Assembly (NCBI GenBank): GCA_013619155.1
Contig: JABXKT010000008.1
Coordinates: 1-49,142 of the forward strand
Reading direction: 5' to 3'
From: Desulfobacteraceae bacterium
GTDB taxonomy: Bacteria > Desulfobacterota > Desulfobacteria > Desulfobacterales > Desulfolunaceae
Length of the DNA stretch: 49,142 nt
Below are positions 17,501-25,177 of the stretch, in pieces; within the stretch, counting starts at the first letter, position 1, and every line of letters begins with the position of its first letter. The notes under the pieces were generated by a model. That model saw only the letters and a list, made by a program, of their open reading frames with translations. It was not told the origin of the DNA and did no database searches. Made by a program: the position numbers and the translations under genes.

Positions 17501-17514
17501 GGCGCCTTGGCGCC
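17501..17514. repeat. GC-rich inverted repeat in the fliI-fliJ gap
   Basis: GGCGCC-TT-GGCGCC forms a tight six-pair hairpin in a 118-bp gap, large for this otherwise tightly packed operon. It could pause transcription or protect mRNA ends. Confidence 0.45.
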
Positions 17515-17549
17515 TCCCATCCGATAAAAAATAGCCACAGCACCATCCA

Positions 17550-18875
17550 TTACCCCATGAAGAGGGCTTTCAAACGGTTCAAGGAGACCCCATAACTGGA
17601 TTTCACCTCCACGTGCTGTCGTAGCAGTTCATCAATTTTTGGCTTCAAGGCGATGGCCTCATCAATCTGGGCGTTGCTTCCCCGATTGTAGGCGCCGATG
17701 GCGATCATATCCTCGGACTCCCGGTAGATGGACATCAGCCCCTGGAGTCGGCTGCGCAAAGCCAGGTGGTCAGGCCCCACCACATCGCTGGCCACACGGC
17801 TGACACTGCCCAGCACATCGATGGCCGGGTAGTGCCCCTTATGGGCCAGGGCCCTGGAGAGAACAATGTGACCATCCACGATGGAGCGCACCGTATCCCC
17901 CACAGGATCATTCATATCGTCCCCTTCCACCAAGGTGGTGTAAAACCCGGTAATGGAGCCCCGAGGCCCCACAGCCCCCGCTCGCTCCAGCAGAACAGGA
18001 ATCTTGATAAAAAAAGAGGAGGTGTAACCCCGGTTTGTGGGCGCCTCTCCGGCCGAGAGCCCCACATCCCGGGAGGACATGGCAAATCGTGTGATGGAAT
18101 CGATAATGAGAAGTACATCTTTTCCCTGGTCCCGGAAAAACTCGGCCAGGGCTGTGGCCTGATAGGCCCCACGCATACGCACCAGGGGGGGAGTATCGGA
18201 GGTCGCGGCGACCACCACGGCACGCCGCATCCCTTCCGGTCCCAGGGTCTTCTCCACAAAATCTTTCACCTCTCGGCCACGCTCGCCGATGAGACCGATG
18301 ACGACCACCTCCGCTTCGGTGTAACGGGTCATCATCCCCATGAGCACACTCTTGCCCACCCCCGATCCCGCCATGATGGCCACCCGCTGTCCGCGTCCCA
18401 CGGGGGTCATGAGGTTGATGGCCGAGATCCCCACATCGAGAAACTCATCCACGGGACGGCGCTCCATGGGGTTGATGGGGGTGCCATAGAGGGGATAATC
18501 CACACAGGGCCCCAGGGGCCCCTTCCCATCTAAGGGGTGTCCCAGACCATCCACCACCCGGCCAAGGAAGCTCTCTCCCACACGGGCCGAGGGCTCGGCG
18601 TCCATGAGCCGTATCCGATCCCCTTCGCACACACCAGCGGTGTCGCCATAGGGCATCACCACGATGCGCCCCCCCCGAAACCCCACCACCTCACCGGAAA
18701 GCGTCCGCCCCGAGGCGGCCAAAATTGTCACGAGGCTGCCGATACCGGCCTTGATCCCCCGGCCCTCCACCACCAGCCCCAGCACCTGTTCCACGCGGCC
18801 TTCCCCGGCAAAGAGTCGTGTATGGCGAGCCGCCGCCTCCATCGCCTCCCAGGGACCCTCATCAGACCAGCCCAT
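17550..18875 (-). CDS. fliI: Flagellum-specific export ATPase FliI
   Basis: A 441-residue F1-beta-like ATPase of the flagellar type III export gate. Walker A is GSGVGKS in VAIMAGSGVGKSVLMG, Walker B is DVLLIIDSITRFAM, and GERGREVKDF plus GSITGFYTTLVEGDDMNDPVGD are family signatures. ATG 18875 overlaps the end of fliH by 14 bases; the frame is open 22 codons further, but that part only shadows fliH. The coupling fits the FliH2-FliI complex, where FliH inhibits FliI. Confidence 0.95.
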   Translation of the reverse strand: MGWSDEGPWEAMEAAARHTRLFAGEGRVEQVLGLVVEGRGIKAGIGSLVTILAASGRTLSGEVVGFRGGRIVVMPYGDTAGVCEGDRIRLMDAEPSARVGESFLGRVVDGLGHPLDGKGPLGPCVDYPLYGTPINPMERRPVDEFLDVGISAINLMTPVGRGQRVAIMAGSGVGKSVLMGMMTRYTEAEVVVIGLIGERGREVKDFVEKTLGPEGMRRAVVVAATSDTPPLVRMRGAYQATALAEFFRDQGKDVLLIIDSITRFAMSSRDVGLSAGEAPTNRGYTSSFFIKIPVLLERAGAVGPRGSITGFYTTLVEGDDMNDPVGDTVRSIVDGHIVLSRALAHKGHYPAIDVLGSVSRVASDVVGPDHLALRSRLQGLMSIYRESEDMIAIGAYNRGSNAQIDEAIALKPKIDELLRQHVEVKSSYGVSLNRLKALFMG

Positions 18876-19662
18876 GGGACTCCCCCAGACCCGCGGCGGT
18901 AGAGACACGGGCCAGCACGGCATCCAAACGCTTCCGGGCATGGGTCTCTAACCAGCCGTCATCGCTCTCCAGACGCACCTCGCCCTCATCCACCTGGGGA
19001 TCGGGAAGGATGGTGATCTCCTGAAGGTTGGCAATACGCTGAAAAAGGTCCCCCCTGAGGCGCTCCACAGACTGAAAATCGGTGGGATTCACACGTACCG
19101 TACAGACACCGGGATCATCCAGGGAGGCCAGGGCCTCCACAAGGGATCGGGCGGCGAGTTCATCATCGTGATCGGCCTTGGCCAGGGCCACCTTCTCGGC
19201 CACGACGAGGGCCAGCTTCACAACCTGTCTCTCACGGTTCTCACAACTTCGTCGCCAGGCACCTTCAAACCCCAGGATGAGATTTTCCAAACGCACCAGC
19301 ATCTCCATGGCCCGCTCCTCTCCCTTGAGAAACCCATCACGTTCCCCCTTGGAAAAGCCCATATCAAAGGCCTGTTGTTCCACATCAAAGAGTCCCGAAT
19401 CCTTGGCCTCCGGGGACTCTCTCACCGCCTCCGGGAGCTCACCCTCGGAACGCTCTGCCGAGGCGGTCTCGATCTCCGCCACCGGGGCCATGGGCGCCCA
19501 CCCATCCGAGGCATCCTCTTCAGGGACCACAGGCTCTGGGGGAGGGGCCGTCTCCTGGGTAAACTCCAGGCGCTGAAAGCCCCCGCCCACCCCCGGGTGT
19601 GAACGGGCATCAAAGGCCTTGACCGATACCTCCACCAGGGGTCGAAATCCCTCATCACTCAT
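18862..19662 (-). CDS. fliH: Flagellar assembly protein FliH
   Basis: A 266-residue protein with an acidic, Pro-rich N-terminal half, a helical middle (FDMGFSKGERDGFLKGEERAM, with spaced Gly) and a C-terminal FliH/V-ATPase-E-like domain (VVKLALVVAEKVALAKA, VCTVRVNPTDFQSVE, ITILPDPQVDEGEVRLES, GWLETHARKRLDAVL). It regulates FliI and carries export substrates. ATG 19662 is chosen because codon use turns atypical upstream; in-frame ATGs at 19701 (with GAGGGG upstream) and 19719 are possible. Confidence 0.88.
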   Translation of the reverse strand: MSDEGFRPLVEVSVKAFDARSHPGVGGGFQRLEFTQETAPPPEPVVPEEDASDGWAPMAPVAEIETASAERSEGELPEAVRESPEAKDSGLFDVEQQAFDMGFSKGERDGFLKGEERAMEMLVRLENLILGFEGAWRRSCENRERQVVKLALVVAEKVALAKADHDDELAARSLVEALASLDDPGVCTVRVNPTDFQSVERLRGDLFQRIANLQEITILPDPQVDEGEVRLESDDGWLETHARKRLDAVLARVSTAAGLGESHGLV

Positions 19663-19742
19663 GGTAACTGCCCATAATAGGGTCCCTTTTCGCCCCGCCA
19701 TGGGGGCCCCTCGATGCACATCTCATCGAGACGACAGATTCT

Positions 19743-20732
19743 TTACACCAACACATCATCCTTGCCCTTGCCCCCTAAGGTAATAGCCCCTTCGGCCTCC
19801 AGGTCCTTGGCCGCCTGAACCACCGCCTGCTGGGCCCCTTCCACCTCTGAGAGTTTCACGGGCCCCATCACCTCTAAGTCCTCTAAGATCATCTCGGCCG
19901 CCCGTGAGGAGAGATTGCCCAGAATCTTATTCTTCATCTCTTCACTGGCCGTCTTAAGGGCAATGGTCAACTGAGCCCCCTCCACACGCTTAAGGATCTC
20001 ACGCATGCCCCGGTCATCGATGCCCACCATATCCTCAAAGACAAACATCATATCCCGGACATTCATGGCCATCTCCATATCCTCTTCTTCCATTATCTCC
20101 ATGATAACATCTTCCGAGGCCTTATCCACACCTCCGATGATATCCACCAAAACCTGAAGACCCCCCACCTTTCCGCCAGAACTGACCATGTTCTTAAGCT
20201 CATCTTTCAAGGCGCCATCCACATCCCGGACGATCTCTTCGGGAATCTGACCGAGGCGTGCCACCCGTAAGGCGACATCCCCCTTCATCTCCTCGGGAAA
20301 GGCGACCAGGACATCGGCGGCAATATCGGGGGGCAAATGGGCCATGATCATGGCAATGGTCTGGGGATGTTCCATGGTCAGGGCCGTGGTGAGGGCAGAG
20401 ACATTGACATCCCGGCTCCATCCGAAGGGCTTGTCTCGCTGCAGGGCACTGATCTCCGACAAGATATCGTCGGCACGCCCCGATGGTAGGGTATTTTTGA
20501 TCACATTACGAAGAAAATCACCGGGTTCCACCATGAGTTTGGTGTTCCCTTCAAAACGGGTGATAAACTCTTCGGCGACGGAGGCAAGATCTTCGGGTAA
20601 AATTTCTCGAATCCGCGTCATGGCCGAGGCGACCTGACGAATCTCGGCATCACTCAACTTCTTAAACACCTCGGCGGCACGCCCCTCTCCCATGGAGAGG
20701 AGGAATATGGCCGCCTTCATGGCCCCTGTCAT
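19743..20732 (-). CDS. fliG: Flagellar motor switch protein FliG
   Basis: A 329-residue FliG with the usual three armadillo-like domains. N-terminal AAIFLLSMGEGRAAEVFKKL binds FliF. The middle holds EHPQTIAMIMAHLPPD, the EHPQR-type motif (here EHPQT) that contacts FliM. The C-terminal motor domain shows MMFVFEDMVGIDDRGMREIL and KILGNLSSRAAEMI, with the charged ridge that meets the stator. Length is normal. It lies between fliF and fliH as in most flagellar operons. Confidence 0.95.
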   Translation of the reverse strand: MTGAMKAAIFLLSMGEGRAAEVFKKLSDAEIRQVASAMTRIREILPEDLASVAEEFITRFEGNTKLMVEPGDFLRNVIKNTLPSGRADDILSEISALQRDKPFGWSRDVNVSALTTALTMEHPQTIAMIMAHLPPDIAADVLVAFPEEMKGDVALRVARLGQIPEEIVRDVDGALKDELKNMVSSGGKVGGLQVLVDIIGGVDKASEDVIMEIMEEEDMEMAMNVRDMMFVFEDMVGIDDRGMREILKRVEGAQLTIALKTASEEMKNKILGNLSSRAAEMILEDLEVMGPVKLSEVEGAQQAVVQAAKDLEAEGAITLGGKGKDDVLV

Positions 20733-20777
20733 TATTTGACTATCCCCTTTGTGGTCCCCTTCTTCATGACCACATAA

Positions 20778-22346
20778 TTAATCCTCGCACAGCCATCCTT
20801 TAATAATATTGGCCGCCTTATCCACATCCTCACGGACCAGCCGCATAGCGCGATCCTGGGCCGTCCCCTCCCGAATATGCCCACCGGATAGGGCATCGGC
20901 CCCAATGGAAACGGTCACCCCCTCATCCTCGTCTTCAAACAGATCCTCATCATCTTGTGTACTCGCCTCTTTTAAGGTTCGAATTAAGGGGCGCACCACA
21001 AAGATGAAGATCAAGAGCACAACCAGAAGATTCAGACCGGCCTTACCATAATCGTCCATCAACTTTTCCACACCGGTGGCTGGGGCCCTCTCCAGCTCCC
21101 ATCCCTCCTCCATGGTGAAGGGTATGGACTCCACCGAGACCTGGTCCTCACGGTCTGCGCTGTACCCCATGGCCTGGCGCACGATGGTGGAGAATAACTT
21201 CATCTCCTCCGGGGTTCGTGCATGGAAGAGCCGGCTGCGGATCCCATCCTCTGCCGTCTCTGTGGTGTAGGTACCATCTAAAACCGCCACCACGGAAAGA
21301 CGCGTCACCTGCCCCAAAGGATGCGTGGTGCGGCGTGTGGTGCGACTGATCTCATAGTTGATGGTATCATCACTTCTCGCCTGGCTCTCACTGCGCTGGC
21401 TGGGATCGAGGTCGGCCAGGGGGTTGACGCTGGAGATCTTTTCGGGCCGGCCATTGGCCTTGGCACTCTTCTCCGAGACATTCTGACGACTCCGCACCAC
21501 CTGGCCATCGGGGTCGTAAAGCTCTTCGCTGACGTCCACTCGGGAAAAATCTATGTCGGCGGTAACCCGCACGATACACTTTCCCTGGCCCACAATCCGT
21601 TCGAGCATACTCTGGATACGTTGGGTGATATTGCGTTCGAAGGCCATCTTATAGGCCATCTGGGAATTTAAAAGCTGTTTATCCGCATCCTCGGGGCTGC
21701 CGTTGGACAAAATCTTGCCCCGGGAATCCACCACCGTGACCCGGTCCGTGGTCAAGGCCTCCACAGAGCTGGCCACCAGATGGACAATGGCCTCCACCTG
21801 GCCCTGGGGCAGGCTCTTGCGCAACTTAAGAAGCACCGAGGCCGATGGGGGTTTTGACTCCTCAACAAAGACAGAGTCCTTGGGCATCACGATTAATACC
21901 CGTGCATCCCGGACCTCTTCGAGTTCACGAATGGTACGCGCCAGCTCGCCTTGCAAGGCGCGTTGAAAGTTTAGCTTCTGCACAAACTCTGTGGTGCCGA
22001 ACTCTGTCTTATCGAAAATTTCAAAACCCACCCCGCCCCCCTTGGGGAGCCCTTCCGAGGCCATGGAGAGACGTAAGTCGTAGACCTGCTCCCCCGGAAC
22101 GGAGACTCCGGAGCCTCCGTTCTCAAGGCGGTAGGGCACTTTCAGCTCTTTTAAACGGGTCACCACCTGGGAGGCATCTTCCGGAGAGAGCCCGCTGTAG
22201 AGGGAGCGGTACTCCACCATATTGCTCCAGAAAATAATCCCTCCAAAGAGGGCAATCACCATAAATATAAGGGTTCCCACAGTAATCTTGCGGGATAGGG
22301 GCATCTTGGAGAGAATGGTACGAATCTGCTGAAAAAACTGGAACAT
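20778..22346 (-). CDS. fliF: Flagellar MS-ring protein FliF
   Basis: A 522-residue FliF. TM1 follows MPLSRKITVGTLIFMVIALF; the periplasmic ring-building region includes YRSLYSGLSPEDASQVV, VYDLRLSMASEGLPKG and DARVLIVMPKDSVF; TM2 is LLVVLLIFIFVVRPLI near residue 450, and an acidic cytoplasmic tail binds FliG. ATG 22346 is chosen for the GAGGT site upstream; the frame can be read from a TTG at 22367. Confidence 0.95.
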   Translation of the reverse strand: MFQFFQQIRTILSKMPLSRKITVGTLIFMVIALFGGIIFWSNMVEYRSLYSGLSPEDASQVVTRLKELKVPYRLENGGSGVSVPGEQVYDLRLSMASEGLPKGGGVGFEIFDKTEFGTTEFVQKLNFQRALQGELARTIRELEEVRDARVLIVMPKDSVFVEESKPPSASVLLKLRKSLPQGQVEAIVHLVASSVEALTTDRVTVVDSRGKILSNGSPEDADKQLLNSQMAYKMAFERNITQRIQSMLERIVGQGKCIVRVTADIDFSRVDVSEELYDPDGQVVRSRQNVSEKSAKANGRPEKISSVNPLADLDPSQRSESQARSDDTINYEISRTTRRTTHPLGQVTRLSVVAVLDGTYTTETAEDGIRSRLFHARTPEEMKLFSTIVRQAMGYSADREDQVSVESIPFTMEEGWELERAPATGVEKLMDDYGKAGLNLLVVLLIFIFVVRPLIRTLKEASTQDDEDLFEDEDEGVTVSIGADALSGGHIREGTAQDRAMRLVREDVDKAANIIKGWLCED

Positions 22347-22424
22347 CCGCGGGTTACCTCTTGACAAACGACATAAATCAGACTCCTCGATGGATCAGGA
22401 GTGGTCAGACAGCGGGTGATCCCC

Positions 22425-22712
22425 TTACACTTGCATCTTCATCACATCGTTGTAGGCAGAAATCACCTTATTGCGCACCTGGAGCAGGGCCTTCATGGCG
22501 ATATCCGCCTCCTGAAGTGAGAGCATTCCCTCATGGATACCCATTGTCCCCGACACCACCTGCTCCACGGCACTGTCTGCCGATAGCTGCTTGGCATTCA
22601 CCTCGGCCACAGCCCCTTTGAGACGATCCTCGAAGGAGGGACCCGAGCTGCCACCGGTCTCCCCCGGCTTCTGCAGGGAGGGGAGGCCCTGGGTCATCTG
22701 ATTAATCTTCAT
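22425..22712 (-). CDS. fliE: Flagellar hook-basal body protein FliE
   Basis: A 95-residue rod adaptor that links the MS ring to the proximal rod. The family pattern is clear: SFEDRLKGAVAEVNAKQLSA, then TMGIHEGMLSLQEADIAMKA and LQVRNKVISAYNDVMKMQV at the very end. The FliE C-terminus normally ends with this amphipathic helix. It sits 16 bases after flgC. Confidence 0.93.
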   Translation of the reverse strand: MKINQMTQGLPSLQKPGETGGSSGPSFEDRLKGAVAEVNAKQLSADSAVEQVVSGTMGIHEGMLSLQEADIAMKALLQVRNKVISAYNDVMKMQV

Positions 22713-22728
22713 TTACACCTCGTGCCCA

Positions 22729-23163
22729 TTAGCGTCCGATTTCAAGGGCCTTCATGATCATGTTTTTAGAGTTTTCAACGGCCGTGGCGCTGGCATCGTA
22801 AGAGCGACGGGCCACCATCATATCCGCCATTTCAGAGAGGATATCCACGTTGGGCATCTTGACATATCCCGTCTGCGGATCGGCATCGGGGTGGGCCGGA
22901 TTGTATTCGAGGCGAAAATCTTCCGGTGAACTCACCACCTCGGTCACCGCCACCCCCTCGCCCCGGGCCATCTCATCTTTCAGCATCGCATCGAAACTGG
23001 CCGGTGCTTGCGTCTCATACACCACCATTTTCCGACGGTAGGGTCCCCCGTCGGCGGTACGGGTGGTCTCAGAGTTGGCAATATTTTCTGCCACCACATT
23101 CATCTTGGTACGGTGGGCGGTCAGAGCCGAGCTGCTGACCTTGATAGCACCCAGAAGATCCAT
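22729..23163 (-). CDS. flgC: Flagellar basal-body rod protein FlgC
   Basis: A 144-residue proximal rod protein. The rod/hook N-terminal signature is SSSALTAHRTKMNVVAENIAN followed by SETTRTADGGPYRRK; the C-terminus has VDILSEMADMMVARRSYDA and NMIMKALEIGR, the standard pairing helix. ATG 23163 follows GAGGG and begins at the conserved helix; in-frame sequence further upstream (to 23253) has no homology and runs into the flgB spacer. Confidence 0.93.
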   Translation of the reverse strand: MDLLGAIKVSSSALTAHRTKMNVVAENIANSETTRTADGGPYRRKMVVYETQAPASFDAMLKDEMARGEGVAVTEVVSSPEDFRLEYNPAHPDADPQTGYVKMPNVDILSEMADMMVARRSYDASATAVENSKNMIMKALEIGR

Positions 23164-23227
23164 AGTGTCCCTCGTCTCCTTGCATATCTGCATTGTGGGA
23201 GAGGCCTTTCCCCCTCCCTTTCTTGTT

Positions 23228-23611
23228 CTACTTAACCCCTTCGCCGATGGCATCCCGAAGGGTGGCCACCTTACGCATCATCATCTCCACGGTGGAGCGA
23301 TACCGAATATTATTCTCCACCAACCGGGTCATCTCCCGGTCCAAATCCACGGGGGCATCCTCCACGATGTCGACAGACGATAAACCATCCGGCCGGCCTT
23401 TAAAGTGTTTTTCATGGGTGCGGTCCAGGGCCCCACTCCCCTTACTCATGGCCATCTCCAGATTTTTTTGAAAATCAAGATCCCGGGCCTCATACCCCAC
23501 GGTATCCATATTGGCGATATTACCGGTAATGAGGTTATGACGACGGGCCGAGACGTCCATGGCCTTGCCGAGCAGGGCGTATGTTTTATCGATGAGAAGC
23601 TCGCGTGACAT
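23228..23611 (-). CDS. flgB: Flagellar basal-body rod protein FlgB
   Basis: A 127-residue proximal rod protein and first gene of the nine-gene flgB-motE operon. It shows RRHNLITGNIANMDTVGYEARDLDF, the typical rod signature, and an amphipathic C-terminal helix RLVENNIRYRSTVEMMMRKV. A sigma-54-type promoter lies 70 bases upstream of its start, so its expression should depend on one of the two sigma-54 activators encoded before it. Confidence 0.94.
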   Translation of the reverse strand: MSRELLIDKTYALLGKAMDVSARRHNLITGNIANMDTVGYEARDLDFQKNLEMAMSKGSGALDRTHEKHFKGRPDGLSSVDIVEDAPVDLDREMTRLVENNIRYRSTVEMMMRKVATLRDAIGEGVK

Positions 23612-23680
23612 GATGTTCCTAATCTCTTTGCTATTGATCAGAGAATCTCTGTGTAAATAGTCGTGGGCTAAAATAAGGGT

Positions 23681-23696
23681 GCAACAATCATGCCCT
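23681..23696 (-). promoter_or_regulatory. Sigma-54 (-24/-12) promoter for the flgB operon
   Basis: On the minus strand, GGGCATGATTGTTGCA fits the TGGCAC-N5-TTGC consensus, with GG and GC exactly ten bases apart. It abuts the stop codon of the upstream FlgR-like regulator gene and lies 70 bases before flgB. Promoter identity is inferred from spacing, motif and context. Confidence 0.7.
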
Positions 23697-25048
23697 TAAG
23701 GGATATCCACCCCATGGGCTCGATATTCGCTCAGTTTATTTCGTAAGGTCCGGACACTAATGCCGAGGATTTTAGCGGCATGGGTGCGGTTCCCCTTCGT
23801 CTGCTCCAGGCAGTCAAAGATCACAATACGCTCCACCTCACGCAAAGGGGCCCCCTTGAAATCATGGGAGATATCCGAGCGGGGTGTCACGGGTGAGAGG
23901 GGCATCTCCCCCTCTTCGAACCAGAGTGCCTCGACGCCAATCACCTCGCCTTCGGCCAGGAGAACGGCACGGTGCATGAGATTTTCCAGTTCACGCACAT
24001 TGCCGGCGAAGGGGTAATTTTTGAGACGCGTCACGGCACCCGGTGTCAAATCTTTGACGGATCGACCATCCTGGGCGCTGAACCGTGCCATAAAATGACG
24101 GGCTAAGGCCTCGATATCCTCACGGCGCTCACGTAAAGGGGGGAGTTTTACGGGAATCACGTTGAGACGAAAGTAGAGATCTTCACGAAACTCATGGGCC
24201 TCAATGGCCGCTCTCAAATCCCGGTTGGTGGTAGCCACCACCCGGGCATTCACCGCCACCGGGGCGGTGCCTCCCAGGCGATCCACCTCCCTCTCCTGAA
24301 TGGCCCGTAACAATTTGGCTTGGAGGGTCACCGGCATCTCCGTAATTTCATCCAGGAGGAGGGTTCCCCCTTCGGCCAGCTCAAATTTCCCCGCTTTCCG
24401 GCCCACAGCGCCGGTAAAGGCCCCCTTCTCATGACCAAAGAGCTCACTCTCCATGAGGTTCTCGGGAAGGGCCGCACAATTGACCGCCACAAAGGGTCCC
24501 CGGTTCCGGCGACTCCGCCCATGCACATATCGGGCAATGAGCTCTTTGCCCGTGCCGCTCTCGCCGGTAATCAGAACCGACGCCGAGCTGTCGGCCACAC
24601 GATCCAGTATGGAGAGAAGGGCCTCCATACGGGGATTGCAGGTGACAATATGCGTCTTACCCGCCATACGCCCCCGCACCGATACCGCCGAGGCGGCACA
24701 GGCATCGGCGATGAGACCGATCTGGCCAGGAGCCACAGGCTCCATGAGGCAATCCCGGGCCCCGCACTTCATCCAGTTTACCGCCTGGGATGCATGGGGC
24801 GTCTCCATGACCACCACCACGTTCGGGGCCTCCTCCTCGCCGGCCAGACGCACGAGAAACGGGGAGAGTCCCTCTCCGGCGGACGGGGCATGCACCACCA
24901 CAAGATCATAGCCCTCGGAGAGGAGTCCGCCCGCCTCGGGCAGAGCGGCCACACGGGTCACGCCATGCCCCTTCGATTCCAGAACAGGTCCCCATGCCCG
25001 GTGTCGAAAAATCCCTTGATCAACCAGCAATACCCGGCACACTGCCAT
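23696..25048 (-). CDS. Sigma-54 activator, FlgR/FleR-like, with degenerate receiver domain
   Basis: A 450-residue NtrC-family activator. The N-terminal receiver-like domain (1-120) has VLLVDQG, but the usual phospho-Asp position reads [11 protein letters not shown], with His where Asp is expected, so normal phosphorylation looks impossible. The AAA+ domain is complete: Walker [15 protein letters not shown] loop in [14 protein letters not shown], Walker [10 protein letters not shown], and arginine-finger region [15 protein letters not shown] Fis-type helix-turn-helix ends with [18 protein letters not shown]. That HTH and the position before the flgB operon suggest the FlgR/FleR/FlbD role of switching on class III flagellar genes. 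ATG 25048 is preferred for its AAGGA site; other in-frame starts are 25063 and 25114. Confidence 0.88.
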   Translation of the reverse strand: MAVCRVLLVDQGIFRHRAWGPVLESKGHGVTRVAALPEAGGLLSEGYDLVVVHAPSAGEGLSPFLVRLAGEEEAPNVVVVMETPHASQAVNWMKCGARDCLMEPVAPGQIGLIADACAASAVSVRGRMAGKTHIVTCNPRMEALLSILDRVADSSASVLITGESGTGKELIARYVHGRSRRNRGPFVAVNCAALPENLMESELFGHEKGAFTGAVGRKAGKFELAEGGTLLLDEITEMPVTLQAKLLRAIQEREVDRLGGTAPVAVNARVVATTNRDLRAAIEAHEFREDLYFRLNVIPVKLPPLRERREDIEALARHFMARFSAQDGRSVKDLTPGAVTRLKNYPFAGNVRELENLMHRAVLLAEGEVIGVEALWFEEGEMPLSPVTPRSDISHDFKGAPLREVERIVIFDCLEQTKGNRTHAAKILGISVRTLRNKLSEYRAHGVDIP

Positions 25049-25177
25049 GTGTGTTTCCTTCATAAAAATTTTAAGGCCTTCTATATCAAACCCAAGGTAT
25101 AACGATTCAGCCATAAACCTGTGTGAAGCGCCACGCCGTGGACATCGGGTATGCCTGCACGGAGTGTTCTCAGTACA

